Of a stretch of DNA of 64,000 nucleotides, positions 23,602 to 39,676 are shown one piece after another; the stretch's first letter is position 1, and each line of letters starts with the position of its first letter. The stretch lies in assembly GCA_024811115.1 (NCBI GenBank), contig JAKOGH010000142.1, positions 124,001-188,000 on the forward strand, in the 5' to 3' direction. The stretch is from Terana coerulea (lineage: Eukaryota > Basidiomycota > Agaricomycetes > Polyporales > Phanerochaetaceae). The notes below the pieces were generated by a model. The model did not search any database. It saw nothing but the letters and a program-made list of their open reading frames with translations, and was not told where the DNA came from. Both the position numbers and the translations under genes were made by a program.

Positions 23602-23681
23602 GGCCGGCTGGCCTAATGGTCAAGGCGTCAGTTTCCGGTGGAGTTAGCTGAAGATTCTGGGTTCGACTCCCAGGTTGGTCG
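23602..23681 (+). tRNA. tRNA-Arg (anticodon CCG) with a 7-nt intron, copy A
   Basis: The 80-nt gene folds as a full cloverleaf. The acceptor stem GGCCGGC pairs with GTTGGTC, using three G-U pairs. The D arm is GCCT/AGGC, and the T arm CTGGG-TTCGACT-CCCAG is perfect. The anticodon stem TCAGT/GCTGA encloses TTCCGG, then TGGAGTT, then A. Taking TGGAGTT as an intron after position 37 gives a normal 7-base loop with anticodon CCG, which reads CGG. The body matches eukaryotic tRNA-Arg(CCG). A TTTTT polymerase III stop follows within five bases. A second copy lies at 60960-61039. Confidence 0.9.
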
Positions 23682-24111
23682 TGTTTTTGCTACGTGAGTT
23701 CAAGTTCCAGTTGGATGTGTATGACATACGAATCACGATGCTTAGTGACAAGTATCAATGCTGCCTCATTTGTCTCAGGGAATGCACACTCATGCTAGAA
23801 AGGGAGCCAACAAGCGTACACCGCGAGCTGCTCAGGCTCGGCATTGAACTCGCCGCCTGGGATGGGGTAATATGTGCGCGGTACCAGGACCTTCTCAAGC
23901 ACGACGCCGTATCTCGCGACCGCATACATGGCACTTGTAGATACCTCGAAGGAGTGGGAATGCCCGTTCACGAATAGGTTGTACACTATGTGCACTGCAG
24001 CACGACGTCACGGACCAACGAGTCTTCGTCTACAGGGATGCCATACGGGTGGTTTGCAGAACTTAAAAGTGTGTGTTGTCTCGCGATCGCATCAAACCTG
24101 CGAAATTTGTG

Positions 24112-25794
24112 TCAGAGTAAGTGAGAAGTTGATAGCTGTGAGCGTGAAATAGAATGTTGTTCATACAATGGAAGATGGTGTATAGGAGAGAGAGACAGCA
24201 TGATGATATACATGGCTGTTATGCCTTTCGCAGCACGTACGTCCTGTCCAAGCACTTTATTGGCCGAAATGGCCTCTCGGGCGGGTTCGACTGTAGCAAA
24301 ATGACCAGCAATATCAGCATGAGAAGAATGCAGTGGTTGTTGAAGCACAAACTCTATGCTGGCCGTATGAACTTTTGGGAAACATCGTCGCGAACTCCTG
24401 TCTCCACTTAGGATGCTTCTCTGCGTAACGTGCTTCAGTTTTGACCTGGACCGCCACATATTTCACTGTGTTCAGGCTCTTCATGGCCTTGTCTACGAGC
24501 TGGAACTGTGTCCGAAAGCTTGTGGGCGACTTTGTACGCGGGGTACCGTGGTAGGCACAGCGGCACTGAATGCAAAGCCTGAAGGTTTCAAGCGTGCTAT
24601 AAAATGGCGCGTTTTTATGCGTGCAATTGCTTGAGCCGTTTCTGCGAGCAGTTGCGCGTGGTTGCCTCGGCCACGCCATGAGAGATGATATGTGAGGGAG
24701 TGAAGGTTGGGACAATGTGCGATATAGTGCCTGAACTCGCTCTCGAGGCAGGAAGCACGGGAGCCTCCTTCATAGATGAGAATGAGTTGTAGTTCACCAA
24801 GCCGTCAAGTATGATACACACTGAACTTCGGGTCGAGCCACAGTTCCAAGGGGAAGCCAAAATGCCGCAGATGCTGCCCAAGAGTAGGCAAGCCGTCCCG
24901 CAGAGCCGCGACAATGTCAACACTGCCATTACCTCCTTGGATACCATTGTCGCGTGAGACATCTACCCGTATGTCCAATGAGGCCAAAATGTTCACCGAA
25001 GGGAGTTTGACGAGTGCTTTCAACGTTTCCGTCACGGGAGAGTCGTCGCCGAGAACGATAGAGTTCACTGATAGCTGCGTCGGAAGACGATATGGGGACT
25101 CCAGGTCAACCTCACCACAATCCATGATACGCAATTCCTGCACGGTCTCAAAGAGGCCTAACATATTAGCGATATAGTCGGTGCCCAGTGCCTCGCCATC
25201 GGGGGCAACGCCATACATGCTGGATATCCACAGGGTGTCCACGGACACATAGCCCTTCTCAAAGCTGAGCACCTCCTTCGCGATAGTGCTATCGACAGTA
25301 TCGAGAGTGAAGTTCTTGAACTGGAGAGCGCGTATTAGTTTCGATAGGCTATGGAGGATGGCGAGGAGAGTACGAGGTTTGACCTTGTCATTGATTTCCC
25401 TATAAACATCGGCAAGTTCGAGGACCTCTTGATCAGGCTCTAGAGTGAGCAGAGTGATAACGGACGCAATGGCGGGGTTCTCCTTGAGAAAGACGGCGAA
25501 TGCGTCCAATGTAGGAATAACGTGGCGGTCGAGGGCATTCCGCCGTCTAGGATGATATTCCTTCGCCATGCTCCTGTAAGTTGCCTCTTGGCCCTGGTCG
25601 TGGATACGTTGCACTTGTTCCAAAGTGTGGATAAAGTAGAGATCAATGTTCTTGAACACGTACGGCAAGCAGAGGGCGCGGAATGGCTTGGAAACCGAGG
25701 ACAGCGATATTATATCCCGCTTGTCCACACCTTTGCGTGGTACGCAGTCGACGATGTTCAACCACACTTCGACAGGCAAAGTAGCTGCAGCCAT
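24112..25794 (-). pseudogene. F-box-like protein gene, frameshifted (copy A)
   Basis: The start MAAATLPVEVWLNIVDCV followed by DIISLSSVSKPFRALCLPYV is a typical fungal F-box region, which would dock a substrate adaptor to Skp1. A long leucine-rich but irregular part follows (RALQFKNFTLDTV, ANMLGLFETVQELRIMDC, ESPYRLPTQLSVNSI). One intron lies near 24777-24830. Against copy B the frame shifts at an AAAAA run (plus-strand 24612-24616, one A short) and again near 24340, where the copies differ by four bases. The first shift could be a sequencing slip; the second argues for real decay. The ATG at 25794 is preferred over 25962, because the F-box begins directly after it. Confidence 0.7.
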
Positions 25795-25856
25795 CGCGAA
25801 AACCTGCGATACGCTGGCAGCGAGCGTGACTTGCGCGGGCAATGTAGCTGAATTCA

Positions 25857-26383
25857 AGACGCGACAATTATTCAACAGTTCACTCAGACTATGTACAATC
25901 GGACCTTCAATATTCGTTAGACGCTGTTGTCCGAAACAGTGCAAGTCGCAGTAATTTATCATGATGATATAAATAACTTACTGGTGGATGCATGCCGCGT
26001 AATGCGTAGGTGTGCATGAAGCCTGTCGCTCGAAGCCTGAGGCCTGAGGAATCAAAAGAGTGTAAGCTGTACCGTGGAGCACCAAAAGACCAAAAATACG
26101 AAGCAGCCAATACACTGTCCTAAGCGGAATTACAGTACAGAGCCGAATGCGCAACTGTGCACTACTTAGCCAGCCTACGCCACCAATACGCCGCAGAATA
26201 AGACAGAAACTAATGCCTGCACGTACCTATCCCACCACTAGGCATCATGTATACTGGGAAGCAGGAAATCATTCGTATAAAAATTGACCTTGTAGTCTAA
26301 GCATCCCATTAAGATTAATAAACCGCTACTAGGTAGCAACTCCCAAAGGTACAATACTAGATATCATCGTCTAAAGTGCCTCG
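25857..26383. other. Intergenic between F-box copy A and ERG3
   Basis: AT-rich compared with its surroundings. No feature is supported beyond the presumed F-box promoter. Confidence 0.4.
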
Positions 26384-27679
26384 TTACCAACAGAAGGGGT
26401 ATGATACAAATCCTGTCGTGCAATGATGTGGAGAGCAGAGGTAAATGGTGACGTGTGGTCGTGGCGGGTCATGAATCCTTGCCCAGGGCCTCCTTTTTCT
26501 TTGCGCCTCCCGCTTCTGCACCTCCAGCAGGGGGTCGAGCTCGGACGCGGGCTGGCGGTAGGAGCCGCCCCACCGGTCGGAGAACGTGAAGTACTGCCCG
26601 TAATTCACGGTGAAGTATAGATGGTGTAACGTATGATGGGCCGGGCCGTTGATGATTTTCTCCAGCGCATGGCCGGTGATCATGTCGGAGTCGTGAATCT
26701 GCGCGTAGGTGAGTGGCATGTCGCAAGAGTGAAGAATGCTGCACTCACGAAAATACTCCAGAAGTTCACGAATACAAACATCCCGAGGTACAGCGTCTGG
26801 TGCATAGGGAACAGGAAGATGAAGACGTGGTACGGGATTGACTGGAGATAGCCGTCCAAGGGGTGGAAAGCATGCGACGCAAATGGCGTAGGGACTGTCA
26901 GGTGAGTTGTCAGAACACCGCATCTATATTGAGAAGAAGGAAAGCGTGACGTACCCAACCACTTGTGGTGGGGCTTATGCAACCATTTGTAGCATATGGG
27001 ATTATGTTCCCACCGATGGATCCAGTAGATGAAATAGTCTGTGAACGAGAGGAAGCTTTTGGAAGGAACGCGTCAGTCGCGTCGTGGTACGTACAAGACA
27101 CAAGGACACTCACAAGAGGATGGAGAAGAAGAAGTATCCCCAGCCGTACTCGTCGACGTTCTCGTACAGCTGCGAATGACCGCGCACCTCCGCGAGGAAC
27201 CACGGTATCGTGAGGGCAATCATACCGGGAAACGCGCCAAGGCTGCACTGAATCTCCTGCTTCACCTGGTTTTTCAGGAACTTGGGATGCTTCATCATCT
27301 CGTGGTTGAAGATGTACCGATAGGACAGGCCCGCAAAGAGGAAGTACATAACATGTATCCCCACAAACGTGATCGTAATGAGCGACAATAACTGCCTGGG
27401 CAGATAATCCCGCGGCCAAGCCGAGAGCGGTGGCAGGGTGGAGACGGCCGGTGATAGGAGGAGCTCATGGGGTAGAGGCGGGTGCGGCAAGCGCGAGATG
27501 AGATGGGTCCATGTCGAGGATGACTGGCTCGCCGTGATCAACGGGTACGTGGCGTTCAGGGATTTGGCTGCGCTCAGGAGCGTCTCGTTGACAGGTGCAG
27601 CGAATGCAGAGACGGGGACAAGGTGTGCCCAAGCCTTGTCGAGGACGTAGTCGTCCGCGAGGCGAAGGAGGAGATCCAT
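26384..27679 (-). CDS. ERG3: Delta7-sterol C5-desaturase (ERG3)
   Basis: This ER membrane di-iron enzyme introduces the C5-C6 double bond in ergosterol synthesis. It starts [20 protein letters not shown] at 27679. An in-frame non-ATG extension upstream is ignored. Histidine boxes are complete: HRWEHNP, then HKPHHKWL, and [19 protein letters not shown] followed by [10 protein letters not shown]. Membrane segments flank [20 protein letters not shown] and the helices before and after the boxes. The end is uncertain. The open frame runs to 26384, but shifting one base at a run of five T (26494-26498) gives the shorter end [10 protein letters not shown], stopping at 26469. That shorter tail resembles fungal relatives more, and suggests a lost base in the assembly or the strain. 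Confidence 0.9.
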
Positions 27680-28692
27680 GGCGTAGTGAGGGACAGCGAT
27701 GAACTGCTGCTTTGCTCGTCGAGTTTTTGGGTGCTCTGCGCCGGGAACGAGCACGAGCAAGACGAGGAGGGGAGCCGGCGTAGATGAACGTTGGAGGCAC
27801 GGCCGAGCGACCCGAACCTGCGCCGCTTTTATGGGCACGACACAAGAAGTCAGACCACTTGGAATTTTGGTCGTGCGTGCTTACTGATAAGATATTGCAT
27901 CAAGCAACGGGGCGTCTCCATTCCGGGAAAGGTAATTTTCTGATAAACCCCGCTTAGCCCGCCACAGAACTGCACCGCGGAACCGTTGCGAGGCTTCCCC
28001 AGCCTTGGCCAGGTCGACGGCCGTCCGATCAGACCAGTCTAGCCAGGTGTAGCGCGACTGGATGTATGGCACTTGCTATCGTCGACGGTAGGTCGTGGAA
28101 GGATCGAAGTAATTTAAGACACCATACTCACCATGCACCGCGATGACCTCGGACTGCACCGTATTTTTCGGCCGGCTTAGGCAAATGTCCGAGCTCTCGA
28201 AGGTTCAGCGGTGGACAACATAGGCCAATTGTCGTTTTCGGTTCTTGAAGAGACCGAGGGGGCTCACGGAAAGCCCTGTCCCTGATCTTCGAGAATAAAA
28301 CCACGCTTTCGTCGACGGACTCTGTCACAAGGTCCGGCCCGCCGCACAGCAGGCCCGATGTTCGTCCTCGATCCCAACGGCACGGGGTAGCAAGACTGCA
28401 TTGGAGGAAAAGGTGGGCGCGGAGGTTGGGGTGTCTGAGCAGTTAACGGGATGGTGCGCCAGCGAAGCTTTATGAGCCCCGCGTGTGTGCCTGGCATGTT
28501 ACTTGACCAATGTGTTCCATAACTGGCCCCAAGCATGCCGTCACCTCCTACGCGTCTTATGAAACGTGGTTGTCATTGAACGCAAAGCGAGCGTGCAGCT
28601 GCTGATCACAGCGGGTATGCGATGGATTATGTAGTATGTAAAGTATCAAGCACATTATCCAAAAGTCAGACGAGGACGCCGCCAGAGCGCGG
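27680..28692. other. Intergenic, 1 kb, no gene seen
   Basis: It lies between the ERG3 start and the DnaJ stop. No frame here has motifs or splice structure, and no tRNA-like fold was found. The part next to 27679 must hold the ERG3 promoter. Confidence 0.45.
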
Positions 28693-30599
28693 TCATTGCG
28701 GCCGGCATTCTGGCTCGCCCTCTTCGTCGTCGTCCTCGTCGTCCTCCCAATCCTCCTCGTCGCCACCAAACTGAGCCGAGAATCCGTGATCAAAGAAATT
28801 GCCACCAGCGAAAGGCGTATCACGCACATCGGCAATGTCGCTGTCCTCAAAGTCAACCTCATCTACGACAGCTGGTTTGGGGTCCATTTCCGATTTCTTC
28901 GGCGGGTAGAAGGGCCTCGAGAGCCTGTATGGTCGGTGAGCTATAATGGTGTGCACTTCGCCAACAGCTTGTTATCCTCACCTTGGAGTCAATGGTCTTG
29001 AGCCAGTCTTCGTTCGGCATGTCGACCTCGAACATGACGTATAGCTGGCCTTTTTGGTCGGGGTGCTTGTGCACGGGCATGCCTTCATCACGGATCATGA
29101 TACTGTCCCCTGACTTGTATATCTTGCCGGGTGTACTGGATACATGTATCCCTCGGCCATCGAGATGCGTCAAGAGTATCCTCGAGAAACCGAGTAATGC
29201 CTCTGATAAAGTGATGTGTACTTTGGTTAGAAGATCATTCCCTGACCGCTCGAAGGATGAATGCTGTCGTGTCTTCAGGACGAAGATGACATCTCCTGGA
29301 GGTACACCTGGCTGTGAGGATTGTCAATGTAAGATGGTCCGTGCGTAAGGTACACACGTACCTCTTCGTCGCCTGCGCCTGCCAAGACAATACGCTGACG
29401 TTCTGCCATGCCCCGCTCGATGAATATCTCCTGCCGGGTCTTCTCTTTCACAGTTTTGGTGCCCTTGCATTTCTTGCACCTGGCCAGTGTAACCGTAAAT
29501 TCTCAAACTCCCGTGAATGTCAGGGAGTACGCACTGGTCCTTTTCTCTTATCTTTTCGCCCCTCCCACCGCACTCCGAACACATTGCCCGCGACGTACCG
29601 AAACGTCCTCCCCCAATCTGAGAGGACGTCGAATCAATATCGACCATAAACAAGACATAGCTTGCACTCACGTGCGATTGGACGATGTTGAACCCCTTTC
29701 CCTCGCACTTGACACATTGTTTTGGCTTCGCAGATCCCTTGGCTCCTGGAGCTAGAGTAACGCTCCTCAGGTCTGGTCGCTATGACTATGACTATCAGCA
29801 AGCGAACTCACCCTTTGCACGCGGAACACACTGCCTCCTTCTCCATATTCATCTTCACGGACTTGCCGTTATACAGGTCTTCGAGTGTGACGTCGTACGG
29901 GATAACAGAGTCCTCTCCTCTCGCCCGTCTTGGTCTGCCGGCGCCGGGTCCGCCAAAGTCGAAGCCGAATTGCATGCCTCCACCACCGAATAGCTCAGCG
30001 AAGATATCCGCCGCATCCATGCTCGGGCCCGGGCCTCCCTTCAGGCCATCCACTCCGTATCGATCATACACCTCCCGGGAATCTGGCTGGCTGAGGATCT
30101 CATAACTGTATGCGTGGCGAAATGAGTGAGGTGGCAGGCTAGCAGCGTCTCGAATTGCACCCACGCAGCAGCGATCTCTTGGAACTTCTGGCCGGCATTG
30201 GGATCATCGGGATTCTTATAGACGTGGTTAGAGTTGCGGTGAGATGCACAGGCTGTGTACGCACTTTATCCTACGACGAGAGACGTGGCGGGTGAGCTCT
30301 GCAAGTCGTTAACAGTCAGGGGTGACGCACTGGATGATGTTCTCTAGCCTATATCGGGGTAAGTGCTGGTTTATTGAACATGGAATGGAACACACCTTTT
30401 TCCGGTAGGCCTTCTTTATTTCATCTGCACTAGTCGTTAGCTCTTCATAAACCTAGCGGTCTAAATGAGCTGCTTTGGCGTTCTCACCGTCACTGGCCTC
30501 TGGCTGGACACCGAGCAGATCGTAGAGGGAGGTATCCACAGCCACTGTGTATGAATGATCAAGGCTATGTCAGAGAGGCAGCCCGCGGGTGCACTCACT
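28693..30599 (-). CDS. Type A (YDJ1-like) DnaJ/Hsp40 co-chaperone
   Basis: This is a cytosolic Hsp70 partner with J domain, Gly/Phe linker, zinc finger and client-binding domains. Spliced, it reads MAVDTSLYDLLGVQPEASD, DEIKKAYRKKAREHHPDKNP, then AGQKFQEIAAAYEIL. Zinc repeats are CSACKG, CVKCEGKG, CSECGGRG and CKKCKGTK. ERGMAERQRIVLAGAGDEE and FVLKTRQHSSFERSGNDLL follow. The protein ends in a strongly acidic tail and GEPECRPQ. The final four residues CRPQ occupy the place of the farnesylated CaaX box of YDJ1 but are not aliphatic. Two oddities are certain from the frame: the ATG is split A|TG by a 54-nt intron (30545-30598), and the HPD motif is divided over an 18-nt exon and a 6-nt exon. At least ten introns in all. 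Confidence 0.92.
30265..30270 (-). other. Six-nucleotide microexon (GATAAA) encoding Asp-Lys of the HPD motif
   Basis: Between two introns that both begin GTGCGT, of 60 nt (30271-30330, ending TCGTAG) and 50 nt (30215-30264, ending TATAAG), only GATAAA remains. It joins CATCATCCA before it to AATCCCGATGAT after it and gives HHPDKNPDD without any frame change. Both introns carry a branch-like CTAAC or TTAAC. No other splicing of this region restores the invariant HPD that every functional J domain needs. Confidence 0.85.
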
Positions 30600-31084
30600 G
30601 TCGGGAACGCTACACGAGGTCAGGACGACAAGCAACGTTGTGTACACGGCTCGCGTCTGGTGATCGCGGATCAGCCCCACGTGGCAGCCACAACTGGTGT
30701 TAAATTTCTCGAGCGCGCATCTTGGCGCTTGCGCTGTGACTTCCTCGTCTTGCCTTCATCTCGACGCGGAGGACTCCGTCGTGAGGAGGGTCTCTAACAG
30801 TGAAAACGGTGAGTTGCGGGCCTTTGTCTTACTTGCACCACACATGATGTTCTGTTTAAACTTATCTACATTGTCCGACTGGCTCCGGCTAGACTTGACG
30901 ACACTATTCAAACCCTGACTCCTCGTGTTCCGTTCTGTTTCCCGCTTGCTGACTCTCCTACCTCCCAGGACTATAACTTTCTCATGTCGTAAAGGTCCAC
31001 GCTCCTTCTTCATCTGTATCTGCCTTCTCGTCTCCCGAGAACGTAAAGCTGATACCTCATGTCATGTTGTAGTACCTCTGTACA
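30600..31084. other. Divergent promoter region of DnaJ and RCM1
   Basis: The two starts are 485 bp apart. The stretch is pyrimidine-rich on the plus strand near 30940-31060, as for a 5' leader. No separate gene is supported. Confidence 0.45.
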
Positions 31085-32999
<1,915 letters not shown>

Positions 33000-33386
33000 G
33001 CCTCGCGTTGTGGCACCTGTACACGTATAGACTTGGCCTTAGAAATCTCCAGCACGTTCACCCCGACATCGACAACGATGTTACTTTCACACAGAACATT
33101 AAGATACATAGTCATGAGGCGGTACGAGTTATGCCTCAAGTGAGGGCTAGTCACAACTTGGTGCTAAGGGTCATCATAGTCAGTCATTGCGTGAGTACAG
33201 ACCCTCCAAAAAACATCCTGAAGAAAAGGTAAGTTGCCAATCATGCATAGCTCGCGATCGCGAGAGATCCGGAGAGCCCGAGGAATGCTGCGGGCTGGCG
33301 ATGAGATCGAATGGGTTAAGAAGGTGAGTCGGATCTGGATTGCGTGGCATGTTAGGAAGGTAAACGTCGAATAGGGATTAGTGCGT
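33000..33386. other. Convergent 3' region of RCM1 and BBP
   Basis: No coding feature is supported. It should hold the two 3' untranslated regions. Confidence 0.5.
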
Positions 33387-35224
33387 TCATGAGGCGGCCT
33401 GCTGCTGATACTGATTTTGGTAGTACTGCGCGTAGTTGGCGGATGAGTAGTCTTGCTGGGGTAATATCCGCCTTGCCCGCCTTGTCCGCCGTATCCCTGC
33501 TGCCCGTAGCCCGGCGCCCCGTAGCCGCCGCCGCCGCCGCCACCGCCACCGTAGGGCGGAGCTCCGCCGTACCCTCCCTGGGGCGGGCGATAGCCGTTGT
33601 TCTGCGGGGGAGGAGGCGCGCTCTGCCAGACTTCGGGGCGCCGCCACGGGGAATGTTGGAGCCGCCCGCCGTGATGTCGTGTCCGGCAGAGCCAGTCCAC
33701 GGCTTTCCGTCCCCCCGGGGCCCCTGCCGGTCTCTCCAAGCTCTGCCATGAGGCTAGCGTACTCCGAGTCGAAGCCACCCTTGATCATCGGCGGCGGGGC
33801 GCTCTGCTGAATGGCATTAGGGTCCCTGTTAACCGTGCAGTCACGAGCCATATGGCCAGCGCTTCCACAGACACGACAGATGATGTTCGCTGTGAAGTTA
33901 CGCTGCTCGGGGCAGTCATACTTGCGATGACCGACACCGCCGCAGTTCTGGCAAATTTGGTTTTCGTCATCACGGAGAGTACCGTTGAGAGCAGCTAATT
34001 CTCGGAGCTGGCTACGCTTGTGGTCGTTCTGGCCTTCGGGTGTCGAGGCCGCCTACCAAGCACAGTCAGTAAATGGGCGACAAGAAAGCACTAGGTAAAC
34101 GTACCGTTTCGATAACCTTATTGATCAGCCTAACGCAGAGGGTAACCTTCGCGGGATCGTCGCCAGTCACAAGACAGTGGAGATCTTCCTCGGCGTCCTC
34201 TGCGTACTGCTCAGGTCTTGCCTTGCCTTCCTTGACACTACCCTTGCCACGGATGCTGATCTTGGCGCCGCTGTCCCGCTCCATCTTCTTCAGACTGTTT
34301 CCGCGAGGACCAACAAGAAGACCGAAGAAGTTAATCTCAGGGAATTCTTTGACAGGGATATAGACCTTGTCCGAAGGACGCTGCGACCGCTTCTGCTGGT
34401 GGTACTCGGCGGGCGGGCGGAAGTTGGGGTCATTCTTCATGGCACGGTCCACGAGCTTGATGCGCTCGTCTTCAAGTTTCTTGCGGTACCGGACCTCGCG
34501 AGTGTTAGTACGACGACCATGAGAGTCATAAGTAGGAGGGGGAGAAAGCGACCTAATAGAACGTCAGAAGCAACACGGCATACAGGGCATGAATGCGTAC
34601 CTCTCGCGCTCCGGGGGTATGAAATCGTTCATTCTGAGCTTTCGGTTGATTTCCTCGAGTCGCAAGTGGATGGCATAATTATCGAGGTGAGCCTGGGAGA
34701 CACCATTGGCGGAGATGGCGGTAGGAAGACCGGGAATCTCGTTCTTCACATCACCCCAGCGACTGCGACGCTTGCGAGGGGCATTAGGGTCAGCTAAATG
34801 GGCAGTTTACGCAAAATGCAAGGTCATGATTAGTATATGGTCTGGTCAGTGAGGCATTGGGCAGCCCAGGCAGGGCTTGCAAGATTAGTCGTGAGTTAGA
34901 CAACAATCTGCGTAAATGCAAGGAGAAATGGCTTCTCAGAGCCTTGGCTAATCGGTCAGTTACTTACGTGTAGCAGAGTTGGAGACTGGAGACTCGTCAC
35001 GGCTAGCGCGTACATTGTCTCTGTCCTCCCTAGGGCGTGGATAGGCAGAAGGGGACGGCTGGGCAAGCTGAGGGGGTGCTTGATCTTCTGCAGGAGCCGG
35101 ACCAAAGCGACGACGATTTCCGAGAGGTACTAAAGCAGATATTCGGTAAGCGGATTTTCCAGTGATGAATAGATAACTTACTGTTGTTCGTTCCCGACAC
35201 TTCCTGTGTTGCGGGTCTCCACAT
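33387..35224 (-). CDS. Branchpoint-bridging protein (splicing factor 1, BBP/MSL5)
   Basis: This protein recognises the intron branch point in the early spliceosome. Exon 1 is [14 protein letters not shown] at 35224. Next are [20 protein letters not shown] (U2AF-binding-type tryptophan in RSRW), the helix-hairpin part [20 protein letters not shown] and the KH-QUA2 domain with [40 protein letters not shown] and [12 protein letters not shown]. Two CCHC zinc knuckles are seen, [14 protein letters not shown] and [14 protein letters not shown]. The Gly/Pro/Tyr-rich tail shifts frame three times in about 260 bases, each time at a homopolymer, and returns to the starting frame to end [13 protein letters not shown]. 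For an essential gene this looks like assembly error. Confidence 0.9.
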
Positions 35225-35514
35225 CTTGCAAGAACAAAGAGAACAGAGAACAGACGAAAGACGAGAGGCTGAGCGAAGATGGCCGTCTCTGAACAAGTCG
35301 TCGGCACCAGCGTCCGGAAATTGTTGGTCATTTCGAACTCCGCTTGGCCCTGACTAAACGCCAGCTTCGCCTCCGCAACCTCACAGTCATCTTTGTCCTC
35401 GACTGTCACCTTGTTCCTCGACGTTTGCCCTCCCACTCGTTTCAAAGCTCCTTCCTGGTGACAGAGCATATAATCAGACGACTTCCAGGCGAGGAGATCA
35501 GCAGAGGCAGTAGA
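35225..35514. promoter_or_regulatory. Shared 290-bp divergent promoter of BBP and XPB
   Basis: The start codons at 35224 (minus) and 35515 (plus) leave 290 bp for both promoters and leaders. No clear TATA box is present, as is common for housekeeping genes. Confidence 0.4.
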
Positions 35515-38933
<3,419 letters not shown>

Positions 38934-39676
38934 GCTGTGTCGGCGAGACTGCGTCGGGGCGCGCCCTGGACGCGCTGTAGGCTACGTTGGCAGATGTGTA
39001 GTATGTATGTGCCACAGAAGATAATATGACGAGATTTATTGCCCGGGTGAGAGGGGGAGGCGGGCAGTCCGGGGGACCGAGATCCGTGCCTGAGGTACCG
39101 GGGTGAGGTCTGCGGCGGGACCCCGGCATGGCGGACGGCAGGACGGGACACTCTAAATGACGTGCACGGGCGGCGCCTGAATTTAGGTTGGCTCGCGGAA
39201 TCACATGGTCTCCTGGGACGCGCGACGGCGGACGGCGTCCTCCGGGGTGCGGGTTGGCGCGGGCGTCTGCGGGAGATTCCCACGCAGCGGAGAGACGACA
39301 ACGGCGGCTTGAGAAAATTGCGAGGGAGAATTCCGAAGGGCGAAGCAGCAGACAGAGTTTGGTGGGAGTAAGCGCATCAGCGTAAGCGTTCTTCCGGGTC
39401 AGGCCTGCCCCATCTGCGCCTTCCGAGTTCTGGGCAGAGAGACATGGGCCCTGGTTGTTTCCCGATCGACGCCAGCACGCCCCCGCTAACAAAGATTCAC
39501 GCGATGCCGATTCGCCTCGGCGGTATGTCTATATCTGCACCAGTCTCACAACACTGCCCGCCCCGACCTCTTGCTACTACCACCACCACCTCCTCCGCTG
39601 CCCACCGCTCTCCAGCTCGACCCCCTCCCCGCCAGCCACCACGACGACCACGACGACCACCCAGCTCTCCACCAGG
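38934..39676. other. Intergenic between XPB and the bZIP gene
   Basis: Long minus-strand frames pass through here because the DNA is GC-rich; they lack motifs. A CCACC/TCC-rich leader precedes the bZIP start. Confidence 0.5.

Larger units (their letters stand above)
23602..25856. repeat. Arm A of a 2.2-kb inverted duplication (tRNA-Arg plus F-box gene)
   Basis: This block and 58857-61039 are inverted copies. Both end at a tRNA-Arg gene on one side and at the 5' end of an F-box-type gene on the other. Homology runs through the gene and a further piece between it and the tRNA: SFEVSTSAMYAVARYG here on the minus strand against SFEVSGFTSAVYALAKYG in the other arm. The coding parts are about three quarters identical at protein level by eye, so the duplication is not recent. 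The tRNAs differ at one base. Confidence 0.8.

Noticed and set aside
23602..23681. tRNA-Glu with anticodon TTC
   Set aside because: A loop using TTC would need a non-standard stem. Taking TGGAGTT as an intron gives a regular loop with CCG, and the body matches tRNA-Arg.
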